From the NCBI GenBank assembly GCA_036273175.1, contig DASUIE010000228.1, forward strand, positions 1 through 24,377: a stretch of 24,377 nucleotides of DNA, written 5' to 3'. A model generated the notes under the pieces. The model ran no database searches, was not told the DNA's origin, and saw only the letters and a program-made list of their open reading frames with translations. Made by a program: the position numbers and the translations under genes. Of the stretch, positions 15,719 through 23,166 are shown piece by piece; positions within the stretch are counted from its first letter, which is position 1; each line of letters opens with the position of its first letter. The DNA comes from DATARH01 sp036273175 (GTDB lineage Bacteria; Pseudomonadota; Alphaproteobacteria; ATCC43930; CGMCC-115725).

Positions 15719-16939
15719 ATGATCGATCTGGGTTTGCCGCGGGCCGAGCGCCCGGAGGAGGTCGGCCTGTCGTCGGAGCGGCTCGCCCGCGCCACCGCCG
15801 CGATCGAGCGCGATGTCGCGGCACGGGCGATCCCCGGCGCGATCCTGGTCGTCGCCCGCGGCGGCCGGGTCGGCTATGCCGAGGCGATCGGCTACCGCGA
15901 CCGCGAGGCCGGGGCGGCGATGGGCCTCGACTCGATCTTCCGCATCGCCTCGATGACCAAGCCGATGGTCTCGGTCGCGGCGATGATGCTGGCCGAGGAG
16001 GGGCGGCTCGACCTCGGCGCCCCGGTCGCCGAGTACATCCCCGAGTTCGGCGCGCTGACCGTCGGCGTCGAGCGGCGGCCGGTCCGGCGCCCGATGACCG
16101 TGCAAGACCTGATGCGCCACACCTCGGGCCTCACCTACGCCCAATTCGGCGACTCGCCGGTGCAGATGCTGTGGCGCGACGCCAAGCTGATGGACGACGG
16201 GCAGACCAACGCCGATCTCGCCGGCAAGCTCGCGCGCCTGCCGCTGATGTTCGAGCCGGGGACGACCTGGGAATACAGCATGTCGACCGATGAGCTCGGC
16301 CGGGTCGTCGAGATCGCGTCCGGGCAGGATCTGGCCGCGCATATCCACGACCGCATCGCCGCGCCGCTCGGCATGGCCGATACCGGCTTCGACGCGGTCG
16401 GCAAGGCCGCGCGGATCGCCCAGCCGCAGACCGACCCGGCGACCGGCCAGCGCCCGCCGATGCGCGACCCGTCGCAGCCGGTCGCCTGGGCCTCGGGCGG
16501 CGGCGGGATCGTCTCGACCGCGCGCGACTATCTGCGCTTCAGCCAGATGCTCCTCAACGGCGGCGCGCTCGACGGCACGCGGCTGCTGGCGCCGAAATCG
16601 ATCGCCCACATGGCGTCCGATCATCTCCCGCCCGGCTGCCAGTACGGCGAGACGACGCGACCGCGCTTCGGCGCGCTCGCCCCGGTGCCGGAGATGGGTT
16701 ACGGCTTCGGCCTCGGCTTCTGCGTGCGGACGGCGCCGGGGATGTCGCCGGTGCCGGGCTCGGTCGGCGAATTCTTCTGGGGCGGCGTCCACGGCACCTA
16801 TTTCTGGATCGATCCACGCGAGCGGATGGTCACCGTGCTGATGATGCAGGCCCCCGACCAGCGCCTCCGCTACCGCTACCTGTCGCGGCACCTGGTCTAC
16901 GCCGCGGTCACCGCCCCGGCGGGGCGCGGGTTTCGGTAG
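15719..16939 (+). CDS. Serine beta-lactamase-fold hydrolase (class C/EstB-like)
   Basis: A 406-residue member of the beta-lactamase/transpeptidase-like superfamily. The nucleophile motif is Ser78-x-x-Lys81 (IASMTKPM). The second motif is Tyr186-Ser-Met (WEYSMSTDELG) rather than Y-x-N, and the third is WGGVHGTYFWIDP, with HGT in place of KTG. This set is usual for esterases and D-peptidase-like members (EstB, LACTB type) and argues against an antibiotic-resistance enzyme. No signal peptide is visible, so it is probably cytosolic. GAGGGAGG lies directly upstream of the ATG. It is probably co-expressed with the CoA transferase, which suggests an ester or lactone substrate feeding a CoA pathway. 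Its last 32 bases overlap the end of the opposite-strand dppF-like gene. Confidence 0.92.
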   Translation: MIDLGLPRAERPEEVGLSSERLARATAAIERDVAARAIPGAILVVARGGRVGYAEAIGYRDREAGAAMGLDSIFRIASMTKPMVSVAAMMLAEEGRLDLGAPVAEYIPEFGALTVGVERRPVRRPMTVQDLMRHTSGLTYAQFGDSPVQMLWRDAKLMDDGQTNADLAGKLARLPLMFEPGTTWEYSMSTDELGRVVEIASGQDLAAHIHDRIAAPLGMADTGFDAVGKAARIAQPQTDPATGQRPPMRDPSQPVAWASGGGGIVSTARDYLRFSQMLLNGGALDGTRLLAPKSIAHMASDHLPPGCQYGETTRPRFGALAPVPEMGYGFGLGFCVRTAPGMSPVPGSVGEFFWGGVHGTYFWIDPRERMVTVLMMQAPDQRLRYRYLSRHLVYAAVTAPAGRGFR

Positions 16940-17927
16940 CCATCGCCTCCCGGAGGTGGCACGCGGCGAAGTGCCCGGGCGCCACCTCCAGCATCTTCGG
17001 CTCCTCGGCGGTGCAGCGGTCGAAGGCGTAGGGGCAGCGCGTGTGAAAGCGGCAGCCGGACGGCGGGTCGATCGGGCTCGGCACGTCGCCCTTGAGGATG
17101 ATGCGCTTCTTCTCCGCGCCCGGCTCGGGCACCGGCACCGCCGATAAGAGCGCTTCGGTATAGGGGTGCATCGGCTGGCGGAAGAGCGCTTTCTTGGGCG
17201 CCAGCTCGACCACCTTGCCGAGATACATCACCGCGACGCGGTGGCTGATATGCTCGACGACGGCGATATCGTGCGCGATGAACAGGTAGGACAGGCCGAG
17301 GTCGCGCTGCAAATCGGCGAGCAGGTTGATCACCTGCGCCTGCACCGAGACGTCGAGCGCCGAGACCGGCTCGTCGCAGATGATCAGGCTCGGGTTCAGC
17401 GCGAGGGCGCGGGCGATGCCGATGCGCTGGCGCTGCCCGCCGGAGAATTCGTGCGGATAGCGGTCGAGCGCCTCTTCGCGCAATCCCACCTTGCCGGCCA
17501 GCTCCTTGACCCGGTCGTCGAGCTCCGCGCCGCTCGACACGCCGTAATTGCGTAGGGGCTCGGCGATGATGTTGCGCACCGACAGGCGCGGGTTCAGCGA
17601 CGAATACGGGTCCTGGAACACGACCTGGAGCTGCCGGCGATAGGGCCGCATCTCGGCGCGGCTCAGCCCGTCGATCCGCTCGCCGTTGAGCCGCACCTCG
17701 CCCGCCGTCGGCTCGATCAGCTTGAGGATCGCCTTGCCCGCGGTCGACTTGCCGCACCCGCTTTCGCCGACGAGCCCCAGCGTCTCGCCGGCGCCGATGT
17801 CGAACGAGATGCCGTCGACCGCGTGCACCTGGCCGACCGTCGTCTGCAGCAGCCCCTTCTTGACCGGGAAATGCTTGACCAGCCCCTTGACGGAGAGGAG
17901 AGGCGCGGTTGAGTTGAGCTGGTTCAT
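16908..17927 (-). CDS. dppF: Peptide ABC transporter ATPase, DppF/OppF type
   Basis: A 339-residue ATP-binding subunit of a di/oligopeptide importer. Walker A is GESGCGKS (54-61), the Q-loop is VVFQDPYSSLNP, the signature is FSGGQRQR (161-168) and Walker B is LIICDEP (181-187), followed by the switch His in FIAHDIAVV. The C-terminal oligopeptide-transporter domain carries GCRFHTRCPYAFDRC, whose cysteines hold an Fe-S cluster in characterised DppD/DppF proteins. ATG 17927 is preferred to in-frame upstream codons because AGAAG lies 5 bases before it and the protein then starts as family members do. It is the last gene of the operon, separated from dppD by an unusual 207-base spacer with several inverted repeats. 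Confidence 0.93.
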   Translation of the reverse strand: MNQLNSTAPLLSVKGLVKHFPVKKGLLQTTVGQVHAVDGISFDIGAGETLGLVGESGCGKSTAGKAILKLIEPTAGEVRLNGERIDGLSRAEMRPYRRQLQVVFQDPYSSLNPRLSVRNIIAEPLRNYGVSSGAELDDRVKELAGKVGLREEALDRYPHEFSGGQRQRIGIARALALNPSLIICDEPVSALDVSVQAQVINLLADLQRDLGLSYLFIAHDIAVVEHISHRVAVMYLGKVVELAPKKALFRQPMHPYTEALLSAVPVPEPGAEKKRIILKGDVPSPIDPPSGCRFHTRCPYAFDRCTAEEPKMLEVAPGHFAACHLREAMATETRAPPGR

Positions 17928-17937
17928 GTATCTTCTA

Positions 17938-18089
17938 CCTTGCCGGCGGGATGGTCCCGCCGGCAAGGAGGAGATGTGATATGCAGTTCCGTCTCCTCCT
18001 GGCCCTCGGATGGAAGCGGATCGCGATCACGATCAAAATCCGCTTCTAGAGCACCAGGGCGCCGGGGGAGGGATGCGAACCTTCCCCGG
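17938..18089. repeat. Cluster of four inverted repeats in the dppD-dppF spacer
   Basis: Four hairpins lie in a row. First, CCTTGCCGGCGGGA (17938-17951) with TCCCGCCGGCAAGG (17955-17968), a perfect 14-base stem with a 3-base loop. Second, AGGAGGAGA (17966-17974) with TCTCCTCCT (17992-18000). Third, GAAGCGGAT (18013-18021) with ATCCGCTTC (18038-18046), flanked by GCCCT (18002-18006) and AGGGC (18056-18060) as an outer stem. Fourth, CCGGGGGAGG (18062-18071) with CCTTCCCCGG (18080-18089), containing one wobble pair. The first stem ends 10 bases before the dppF ATG, so it could mask the ribosome site or protect the mRNA. The first two stems share three bases and cannot both form fully. Confidence 0.75.
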
Positions 18090-18134
18090 TTGCCCCTGAT
18101 ATAGCATCGCGCCGCGGTTTTGTCATCGCCGCGC

Positions 18135-19133
18135 TCACGCCTCCGCCACGCGGTCGGAATGGAAGCAGGCGGCGAAATGGCCCGGTTCCTTCTCCTCGAA
18201 GGCGGGCGGTTCGCGGTGGCAGATATCGGTGGCGAAGTCGCAGCGCGCGGCAAACGGGCAGCCGGGGATCGGCTCGCGCAGCGACGGTACGGTGCCGGGG
18301 ATTTCCGTGAGGCGCCCGGCCTCCTCCTCGGCGAGTGTCGCGCCGAGATGCGGGATCGAGGCGAGCAGCCCCCTGGTATAGGGGTGCAGCGGCCGGCGGA
18401 ACAGCGGGCCGACCGGCGCCTCCTCGGCCTTCCTGCCGGCATACATGACGACGACGCGCTGCGCCATCTCGGCGACGACCCCGAGATCGTGGGTGATCAG
18501 CACGATCGCCGCGTCGATCTTGTCCTTCAGCTCGCGCATCAGGTCGAGGATCTGCGCCTGGATCGTCACGTCGAGCGCGGTGGTCGGCTCGTCGGCGATC
18601 AAGAGCTTCGGGTTGCAGGCGAGCGCCATCGCGATCATCACCCGCTGGCGCATCCCGCCCGAGAGCTGGTGCGGGTACTGGCCGATGCGCCGGCGCGGCT
18701 CGGGGATGTGGACGAGGCGCAGCATCTCCTCGGCCCGGTCGAGCGCCGCCTTGCGGTCGAGCCCCTGGTGCAGCGTCAGCGTCTCGGCAATCTGCCGTCC
18801 GACCGTCAGCACCGGGTTGAGCGAGGTCATCGGCTCCTGGAAGATCATCGAGATGTCGTTGCCGCGCACGTCGCGCATCTGGGCCTCGCTGAGCGCCAAC
18901 AGGTCGCGCCCGGCAAAGCGGATATGGCCCGAGACGATGCGCCCCGGCGGCGACGGCACCAGCCGCAGCACCGACAGCGCGGTGACGCTCTTGCCGCACC
19001 CGCTCTCGCCGACGATCGCCAGGGTCTCGCCGGGCATCACGTGCAGCGACACGCCGTCGACCGCGCGGACGATGCCGTCGCGGGTGAAGAACCAGGTCTT
19101 GAGTTCGTCGACCTCGAGCAGCGCCGCCGGCAT
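18135..19133 (-). CDS. dppD: Peptide ABC transporter ATPase, DppD/OppD type
   Basis: A 332-residue ATPase paired with DppF. Walker A is GESGCGKS (42-49), the Q-loop is MIFQEPMTSLNP, the signature is LSGGMRQR (157-164) and Walker B is LLIADEP (177-183), with LITHDLGVVAEMA after it. The C-terminal domain contains GCPFAARCDFATDIC, with the cysteines expected for the Fe-S site. ATG 19133 begins MPAALLEVDELKTWF; a GTG at 19145 overlapping the dppC stop (ATGTGA) is an alternative start four codons upstream. Neither has a strong Shine-Dalgarno, so translation may be coupled to dppC. It forms a heterodimer with DppF on the cytosolic face of the inner membrane. Confidence 0.93.
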   Translation of the reverse strand: MPAALLEVDELKTWFFTRDGIVRAVDGVSLHVMPGETLAIVGESGCGKSVTALSVLRLVPSPPGRIVSGHIRFAGRDLLALSEAQMRDVRGNDISMIFQEPMTSLNPVLTVGRQIAETLTLHQGLDRKAALDRAEEMLRLVHIPEPRRRIGQYPHQLSGGMRQRVMIAMALACNPKLLIADEPTTALDVTIQAQILDLMRELKDKIDAAIVLITHDLGVVAEMAQRVVVMYAGRKAEEAPVGPLFRRPLHPYTRGLLASIPHLGATLAEEEAGRLTEIPGTVPSLREPIPGCPFAARCDFATDICHREPPAFEEKEPGHFAACFHSDRVAEA

Positions 19134-19141
19134 CGTCCCGG

Positions 19142-20026
19142 TCACATGCGGCGGGAGAGGCGGGGGTCGAGCGCGTCGCGCAACCCGTCGCCGAGCAGGT
19201 TGATCGCCAGCACCGCCAGCGACAGCATGATCCCGGGGAACAGCACGATGTAATAGGCGACCTGAAACAGCACCCGCCCCTCGGCCATGATGTTGCCCCA
19301 GCTCGGGATTTGCGGCGGGGTGCCGGCGCCGAGAAACGACAGGATCGCCTCGGTGATCATCGCCGAGGCGGCGATAAAGGTGCCGTTGACCAGCACCGGG
19401 GTCAGCGTGTTGGGCACGATATGCCGCCACAGGATGCGGAAGAAACCGGTCCCGCTCGCCAGCGCCGCCTCGACAAAGGGCTGCTCGCGCAGGCCGAGGA
19501 CGATCCCGCGCACGAGGCGCGTCACCCGCGGCACCTCGGCGACCGTGATCGCGAAGATCACGTTCGACATGCTCGCCCGGCCCAGCGCCATCAGGGCGAT
19601 CGCGATCAGCACCGCCGGGATCGACATCAGCCCGTCCATGATCCGCATGACGAACGCGTCGACCCAGCGGCTGAACCCGGCGACGACGCCGATCGCGAGG
19701 CCCAGCCCGGTGCTGAACACCGCGACCGAGAGCCCGATCGCCAGCGACACGCGCGCACCGTAGATCGTGCGGCTATAGACGTCGCGGCCGAGCATGTCGG
19801 TGCCGAACCAATGCGTCGCCGACGGCCATTTGAGCCGGTTGAGCGGCGACAGGGCCTGCGGGTCCACGGTGCCGAGCCACGGCGCGAACACCGCCATCGC
19901 CATCATGATCAGCAGGAGCCCGCCGCCGACCACGATCGTCGGATGCCGCTTGACCGTGCGCCACACGCCCTGGCGCGGTACCGGCGGCACGCCGGCGAGC
20001 GGGAGGTCGGTTTGGGCGATGCTCAT
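19142..20026 (-). CDS. dppC: Peptide ABC transporter permease, DppC/OppC type
   Basis: A 294-residue inner-membrane permease. The N-terminal cytosolic segment and first transmembrane helix (about 31-50, IVVGGGLLLIMMAMAVFAPW) match the OppC N-domain. HWFGTDMLGRDVYSRTIYGARVSL is the standard OppC signature region. The ATPase-contacting EAA loop is visible as FVEAALASGTGFFRILWRHIVPNTL, and the C-terminus, LAINLLGDGLRDALDPRL, is typical. It starts 4 bases after the dppB stop, with no good Shine-Dalgarno, so translational coupling to dppB is likely. It forms the membrane channel with DppB. Confidence 0.94.
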   Translation of the reverse strand: MSIAQTDLPLAGVPPVPRQGVWRTVKRHPTIVVGGGLLLIMMAMAVFAPWLGTVDPQALSPLNRLKWPSATHWFGTDMLGRDVYSRTIYGARVSLAIGLSVAVFSTGLGLAIGVVAGFSRWVDAFVMRIMDGLMSIPAVLIAIALMALGRASMSNVIFAITVAEVPRVTRLVRGIVLGLREQPFVEAALASGTGFFRILWRHIVPNTLTPVLVNGTFIAASAMITEAILSFLGAGTPPQIPSWGNIMAEGRVLFQVAYYIVLFPGIMLSLAVLAINLLGDGLRDALDPRLSRRM

Positions 20027-20030
20027 GCCG

Positions 20031-20972
20031 CTAGTATCGAATGCGCGGGTCGAGCAGCGTATAGCTCAAATCGACCAGCAGGTTGATCAGCACATAGATG
20101 CCCGAGAAAATGAGGATGATGCCCTGGATGATCGGGTAGTCGCGCCGCAGGATTGCATCGACCGTGAGCCGACCGAGCCCCGGGATCGCGAACACCGTCT
20201 CGGTCACCACGACCCCGCTGATCAACAGCGCGACGCCGATCCCGATGATCGTCGCGATCGGCACCGCGGCGTTCTTCAGCGCGTGGCCGATCAGCACCTG
20301 CGGGCTGCCGAGCCCCTTGGCCTGGGCGGTGCGCACATAATCCTGCGCCAGCACGTCGAGCATGCTCGCCCGCGTGATGCGCGCGACCAGCGCCGCATAG
20401 ACCGCGCCGAGCGCGATGCTCGGCATCACCAGATGCGACAGGAACGGTCTTATCCCGGCGCTGGGACTGACATAGCCCTGGACCGGCAACAGGTCGGTCG
20501 CGATCGAAAATACGTAGATCAGGATATAGGCGAGCACGAATACCGGCACCGAGAACCCCAGCACGGCGAAGACCATCACCGCGCGGTCGATCCAGGTCCC
20601 GACCTTCCATGCCGCGATCACCCCCATCGGGATCGCCACCGCGATCGTGACGATCAGGGTCGAGACGCTCAGCGCGATGGTCGGCTCGACCCGCTGCGCG
20701 ATCAGGTGGATGACCGGCAGATTGGTGAAGATCGAGATGCCGAGATCGCCGTGCGCGAGGCGCCACACCCAGTCGCCGAACTGGATATAGAACGGGCGGT
20801 CGAGCCCGAGCTGGGCGTGGATGCGGGCGATTTCGGCGGGGGTGGCGGTGTCGCCGGCGATGATCGCGGCGGGGTCCCCAGGGCTCAGGTAGAGGAGGCC
20901 GAACACAAAGATGCCGACCACCGCCATGACCGGTATCGTCGCCAGGATGCGCCGGACGATATAGGCGAACAT
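20031..20972 (-). CDS. dppB: Peptide ABC transporter permease, DppB/OppB type
   Basis: A 313-residue permease beginning MFAYIVRRILATIPVMAVVG, the characteristic DppB start. It has six hydrophobic segments, the periplasmic LSPGDPAAI and LGLDRPFYIQFGDW stretches, and the EAA loop YVRTAQAKGLGSPQVLIGHALKNA. It ends LVDLSYTLLDPRIRY, as usual for the family. It is the first gene of the dppBCDF order; the 136-base spacer to the divergent amidase gene should hold its promoter. AAGGGCC before the ATG is a plausible ribosome site. No periplasmic binding-protein gene lies on either side, so the substrate cannot be narrowed beyond peptides or related compounds. Confidence 0.94.
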   Translation of the reverse strand: MFAYIVRRILATIPVMAVVGIFVFGLLYLSPGDPAAIIAGDTATPAEIARIHAQLGLDRPFYIQFGDWVWRLAHGDLGISIFTNLPVIHLIAQRVEPTIALSVSTLIVTIAVAIPMGVIAAWKVGTWIDRAVMVFAVLGFSVPVFVLAYILIYVFSIATDLLPVQGYVSPSAGIRPFLSHLVMPSIALGAVYAALVARITRASMLDVLAQDYVRTAQAKGLGSPQVLIGHALKNAAVPIATIIGIGVALLISGVVVTETVFAIPGLGRLTVDAILRRDYPIIQGIILIFSGIYVLINLLVDLSYTLLDPRIRY

Positions 20973-21108
20973 GCGGCCCTTCGTGCCCCCCGTTTTGCCG
21001 CGACCTTACGCGCGCCGCCCCGCGCCCCGCAAGCGGCCTCCCGAGGCTAGGCAGCCGGGCGAGATTGGCCGATAGTCGGGGTCCGGTCTCCAATCCGGCG
21101 GAGGGGGA

Positions 21109-22506
21109 ATGCCGCGCGACGACGAAATCGCCTATCTCTCGGCTCACGATCTCGGTGCGGGGTATCGCCGCAAGGAATTGTCGCCGGTCGAGGTAACCCA
21201 AAGCCTCCTCACGAGGCTCGACGCGCTCGAACCCAAGCTCAACGCCTTCACGGTCGTCGACCGCGACGGCGCCCTCGCCGCGGCCCGCGCCGCCGAGCGG
21301 CGGTACCGGACCGGGAATCCGCTGAGCGAGCTCGACGGCGTGCCGGTGACGATCAAGGATCTGGTGATGATGCGCGGCTTCCCGATGCGGCGCGGCTCGC
21401 GCCTCGTTTCGGATGCGCCCGATACCGAGGACGGCCCGGCGGTCGCGCGCCTCAAGGAAGACGGCGCGGTCATTCTCGGCAAGACCACCAGCCCCGAATT
21501 CGGCTGGAAGGCGCTCGGCGACAGCCCGCTCACCGGCATCACCCGCAACCCGTGGAACCTCGACCGCACCCCCGGCGGCAGCAGCGCCGGCGCCGCGGCG
21601 GCCTGCGCGGCCGGGATCGCGCCCTTGCATGTCGGCAGCGACGGGGCCGGCTCGATCCGCATCCCGTCGTGCTTTTCGGGCATCTTCGGGATCAAGGCGA
21701 CCTTCGGCCGGGTGCCGGCGCATCCGCCGTCGCCGATGGGTCTCCTCTCCAATGTCGGGCCGCTCGCGCGCACGGTCGGCGACGCGGCGCTGATGCTGAA
21801 CACGATGGGACGCACGGACCCGCGCGATCCCTACGCGCTGCCGCCGCCCGATGCCGATTTCCGCGCCGGCATCGAGGATGGGGTCAAGGGGATGCGCGTC
21901 GCCTTCAGCCCCGATCTCGGCTATGCCCGCGTCGACCCCGAGATTGCCGCCGCGGTCGCCGCCGCCGTTAAACAATTCGAGGGCCTCGGCGCGACGGTCG
22001 AGGAGGTGCGCGAGGTCTTCCCCTCGCCGCGCGAAGCGCTGATCGCGCTGTGGGGCGCTGGCGCGGCGCGGGTCATCGGCAATTTCCCGCGCGAGCGCTG
22101 GGGCGAATGCGACCCCGGCTTCCGCGCCGTCGCCGAGGCCGGCGCGACGATCAGCGCCACCGACTACCTCGCCGCCGATCTCGCCCGCACCGCGCTCGGC
22201 AAGACGATGGCCGAGTTCCACCAGCGCTACGACTTGCTGCTCACTCCGATGATGCCGGTCCCGGCCCTGCCCGTCGCCCAGGACCTCAACGACCCGGCGC
22301 ATGAGCAGCATTGGATCGACTGGTCGCCGTTCTCCTACCCGTTCAACATGACGCGCCAGCCGGCCGCGACCGTGCCGTGCGGGCTGACGGCGGCCGGATT
22401 GCCGATCGGCCTGCAGATCGTCGGCCCGCTTTACGCCGACCGCCGCGTGCTGCGCGCCGCCCGCGCCTTCGAGGCAACGCAGCCGGTGCGCCGTCCCCCA
22501 ATCTGA
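21109..22506 (+). CDS. Amidase signature family hydrolase
   Basis: A 465-residue amidase-signature enzyme with the full Ser-cis-Ser-Lys triad: Lys83 (VTIKDLV), Ser158 in PGGSSAGAAAA, and the nucleophile Ser182 in GSDGAGSIRIPS. The spacing between the two serines is 24 residues, as in malonamidase E2. The C-terminal PFNMTRQPAATVPCGLTAAGLPIGLQIVGP is also typical. It lacks the GatA-specific context (no gatB or gatC nearby), so it is probably a catabolic amidase hydrolysing small or aryl amides rather than part of the tRNA amidotransferase. GGAGGGGGA lies immediately before the ATG. It diverges from the dpp operon, and the GNAT gene follows 11 bases after its stop. Confidence 0.93.
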   Translation: MPRDDEIAYLSAHDLGAGYRRKELSPVEVTQSLLTRLDALEPKLNAFTVVDRDGALAAARAAERRYRTGNPLSELDGVPVTIKDLVMMRGFPMRRGSRLVSDAPDTEDGPAVARLKEDGAVILGKTTSPEFGWKALGDSPLTGITRNPWNLDRTPGGSSAGAAAACAAGIAPLHVGSDGAGSIRIPSCFSGIFGIKATFGRVPAHPPSPMGLLSNVGPLARTVGDAALMLNTMGRTDPRDPYALPPPDADFRAGIEDGVKGMRVAFSPDLGYARVDPEIAAAVAAAVKQFEGLGATVEEVREVFPSPREALIALWGAGAARVIGNFPRERWGECDPGFRAVAEAGATISATDYLAADLARTALGKTMAEFHQRYDLLLTPMMPVPALPVAQDLNDPAHEQHWIDWSPFSYPFNMTRQPAATVPCGLTAAGLPIGLQIVGPLYADRRVLRAARAFEATQPVRRPPI

Positions 22507-22517
22507 CGAGCCCTCAA

Positions 22518-22943
22518 ATGTCCGAACCGAACATCGTCCTGACCGATACGGCGACGCCCGAGGAATTGGCCGTCATCGGCGACGGCCTCCGCGCCTACAA
22601 CACCAGCCGGGCCGGCTATGACGACTACAAGCGTCTGGCGATTTTCGTCAAAGATTCCGAGAGCGGAAAAATCCTCGGCGGCATCTACGGCGGCAGCTAT
22701 CTCGGCCAGCTTTCCATCGAGCGGGTCTTCCTCCCCGAGGATCTGCGCCGCTACCGGCTCGGCAGCCGCCTCATTGCGATGGCCGAGGCGGAGGCCCGCC
22801 GCCGTGGGTGCACGCGCATCACCCTCAACACGCTCGAAATCCAGGCGCAGGGGTTCTACCTGAAACAGGGCTTCGAGACCGCCGCCGCGCTGACCTGCGA
22901 CCCGCCCGGGTTCAACCGCTATGTGATGACCAAGAAATTGTGA
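22518..22943 (+). CDS. GNAT-family N-acetyltransferase
   Basis: A 141-residue GNAT protein. Motif A, the acetyl-CoA pyrophosphate loop, is RRYRLGSRL at residues 77-85, preceded by the strand LSIERVFLPEDL. The C-terminal TLNTLEIQAQGFYLKQGFETA is a typical motif B segment with the Y/F needed near the acetyl-CoA thiolate. The family acetylates amines, using acetyl-CoA. ATG 22518 is chosen because it directly starts the conserved domain; the frame is open upstream only as an overlap with the amidase gene. The 11-base distance suggests an operon with the amidase; an amine released by the amidase is a possible substrate, but this is only inference. Confidence 0.88.
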   Translation: MSEPNIVLTDTATPEELAVIGDGLRAYNTSRAGYDDYKRLAIFVKDSESGKILGGIYGGSYLGQLSIERVFLPEDLRRYRLGSRLIAMAEAEARRRGCTRITLNTLEIQAQGFYLKQGFETAAALTCDPPGFNRYVMTKKL

Positions 22944-22947
22944 TCGG

Positions 22948-22962
22948 GAACATAATAGGAAC
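22948..22962. promoter_or_regulatory. LexA-type SOS box candidate (GAAC-N7-GAAC)
   Basis: GAAC at 22948-22951 and GAAC at 22959-22962 are separated by exactly seven bases (ATAATAG). The direct repeat GTTC-N7-GTTC, read on either strand, is the LexA operator of alphaproteobacteria. It lies 5 bases after the GNAT stop, in an AT-richer spacer, about 200 bases before the LLM gene and 1.26 kb before a probable DNA-repair gene. By base composition one such match in a window of this size could arise by chance, so the call is tentative. Confidence 0.4.
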
Positions 22963-22986
22963 ATACTTCTGGTCCATAAGGTGCCC

Positions 22987-23166
22987 ATGCAACCGCACGG
23001 CAAGCGATCGAGGTCGCCCAGCATGAACTCTCCACCTCCTGCTTCGTCTATCTCCTGTTTCGCCTTCCTCCTGTCCGACCGGGCGAAATTCCTCCTGCTT
23101 AACCAAGCGAAATCTCGTAATATCAAAGAGTTCGCCGTGTTATTTTTTACGAGGGGCGCCCGATGA
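22987..23166 (+). CDS. Possible small ORF (59 aa) overlapping the LLM gene start
   Basis: The frame from ATG 22987 (MQPHGKRSRSPSMNSPPP at its start) runs to TGA 23164-23166, which overlaps the ATG of the LLM gene in an ATGA configuration. AAGGTG lies just before the ATG. The protein is rich in Ser, Phe, Leu and Lys, matches no family I recognise, and codon use is less GC-rich at third positions than in neighbouring genes. It may be a leader peptide or simply non-coding spacer. Imperfect direct repeats (CCTCCTG at 23035, 23067 and 23091) lie inside it. Confidence 0.2.
   Translation: MQPHGKRSRSPSMNSPPPASSISCFAFLLSDRAKFLLLNQAKSRNIKEFAVLFFTRGAR

Noticed and set aside
15719..16939. Beta-lactam resistance enzyme
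   Set aside because: The second and third motifs are Y-S-M and H-G-T instead of Y-x-N and K-T-G, and there is no signal peptide, which fits esterase or peptidase-like members better.
18056..18100. tRNA-like T-arm on the minus strand (GGTTCGCATCCC)
   Set aside because: The loop resembles a T-loop, but the stem has a mismatch, and no matching acceptor, D or anticodon arms occur upstream. The sequence is explained by the fourth inverted repeat of the spacer.
20023..22311. Very long minus-strand open frame across the amidase gene and into dppB
   Set aside because: It is antisense to the amidase triad region and in the wrong frame for dppB; the translation is Arg/Ala/Gly-rich low-complexity sequence with no domain.
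21109..22506. GatA subunit of the aspartyl/glutamyl-tRNA amidotransferase
   Set aside because: The amidase triad is shared, but gatB and gatC are absent and the sequence around the nucleophile (GSDGAGSIRIPS) fits catabolic amidases.
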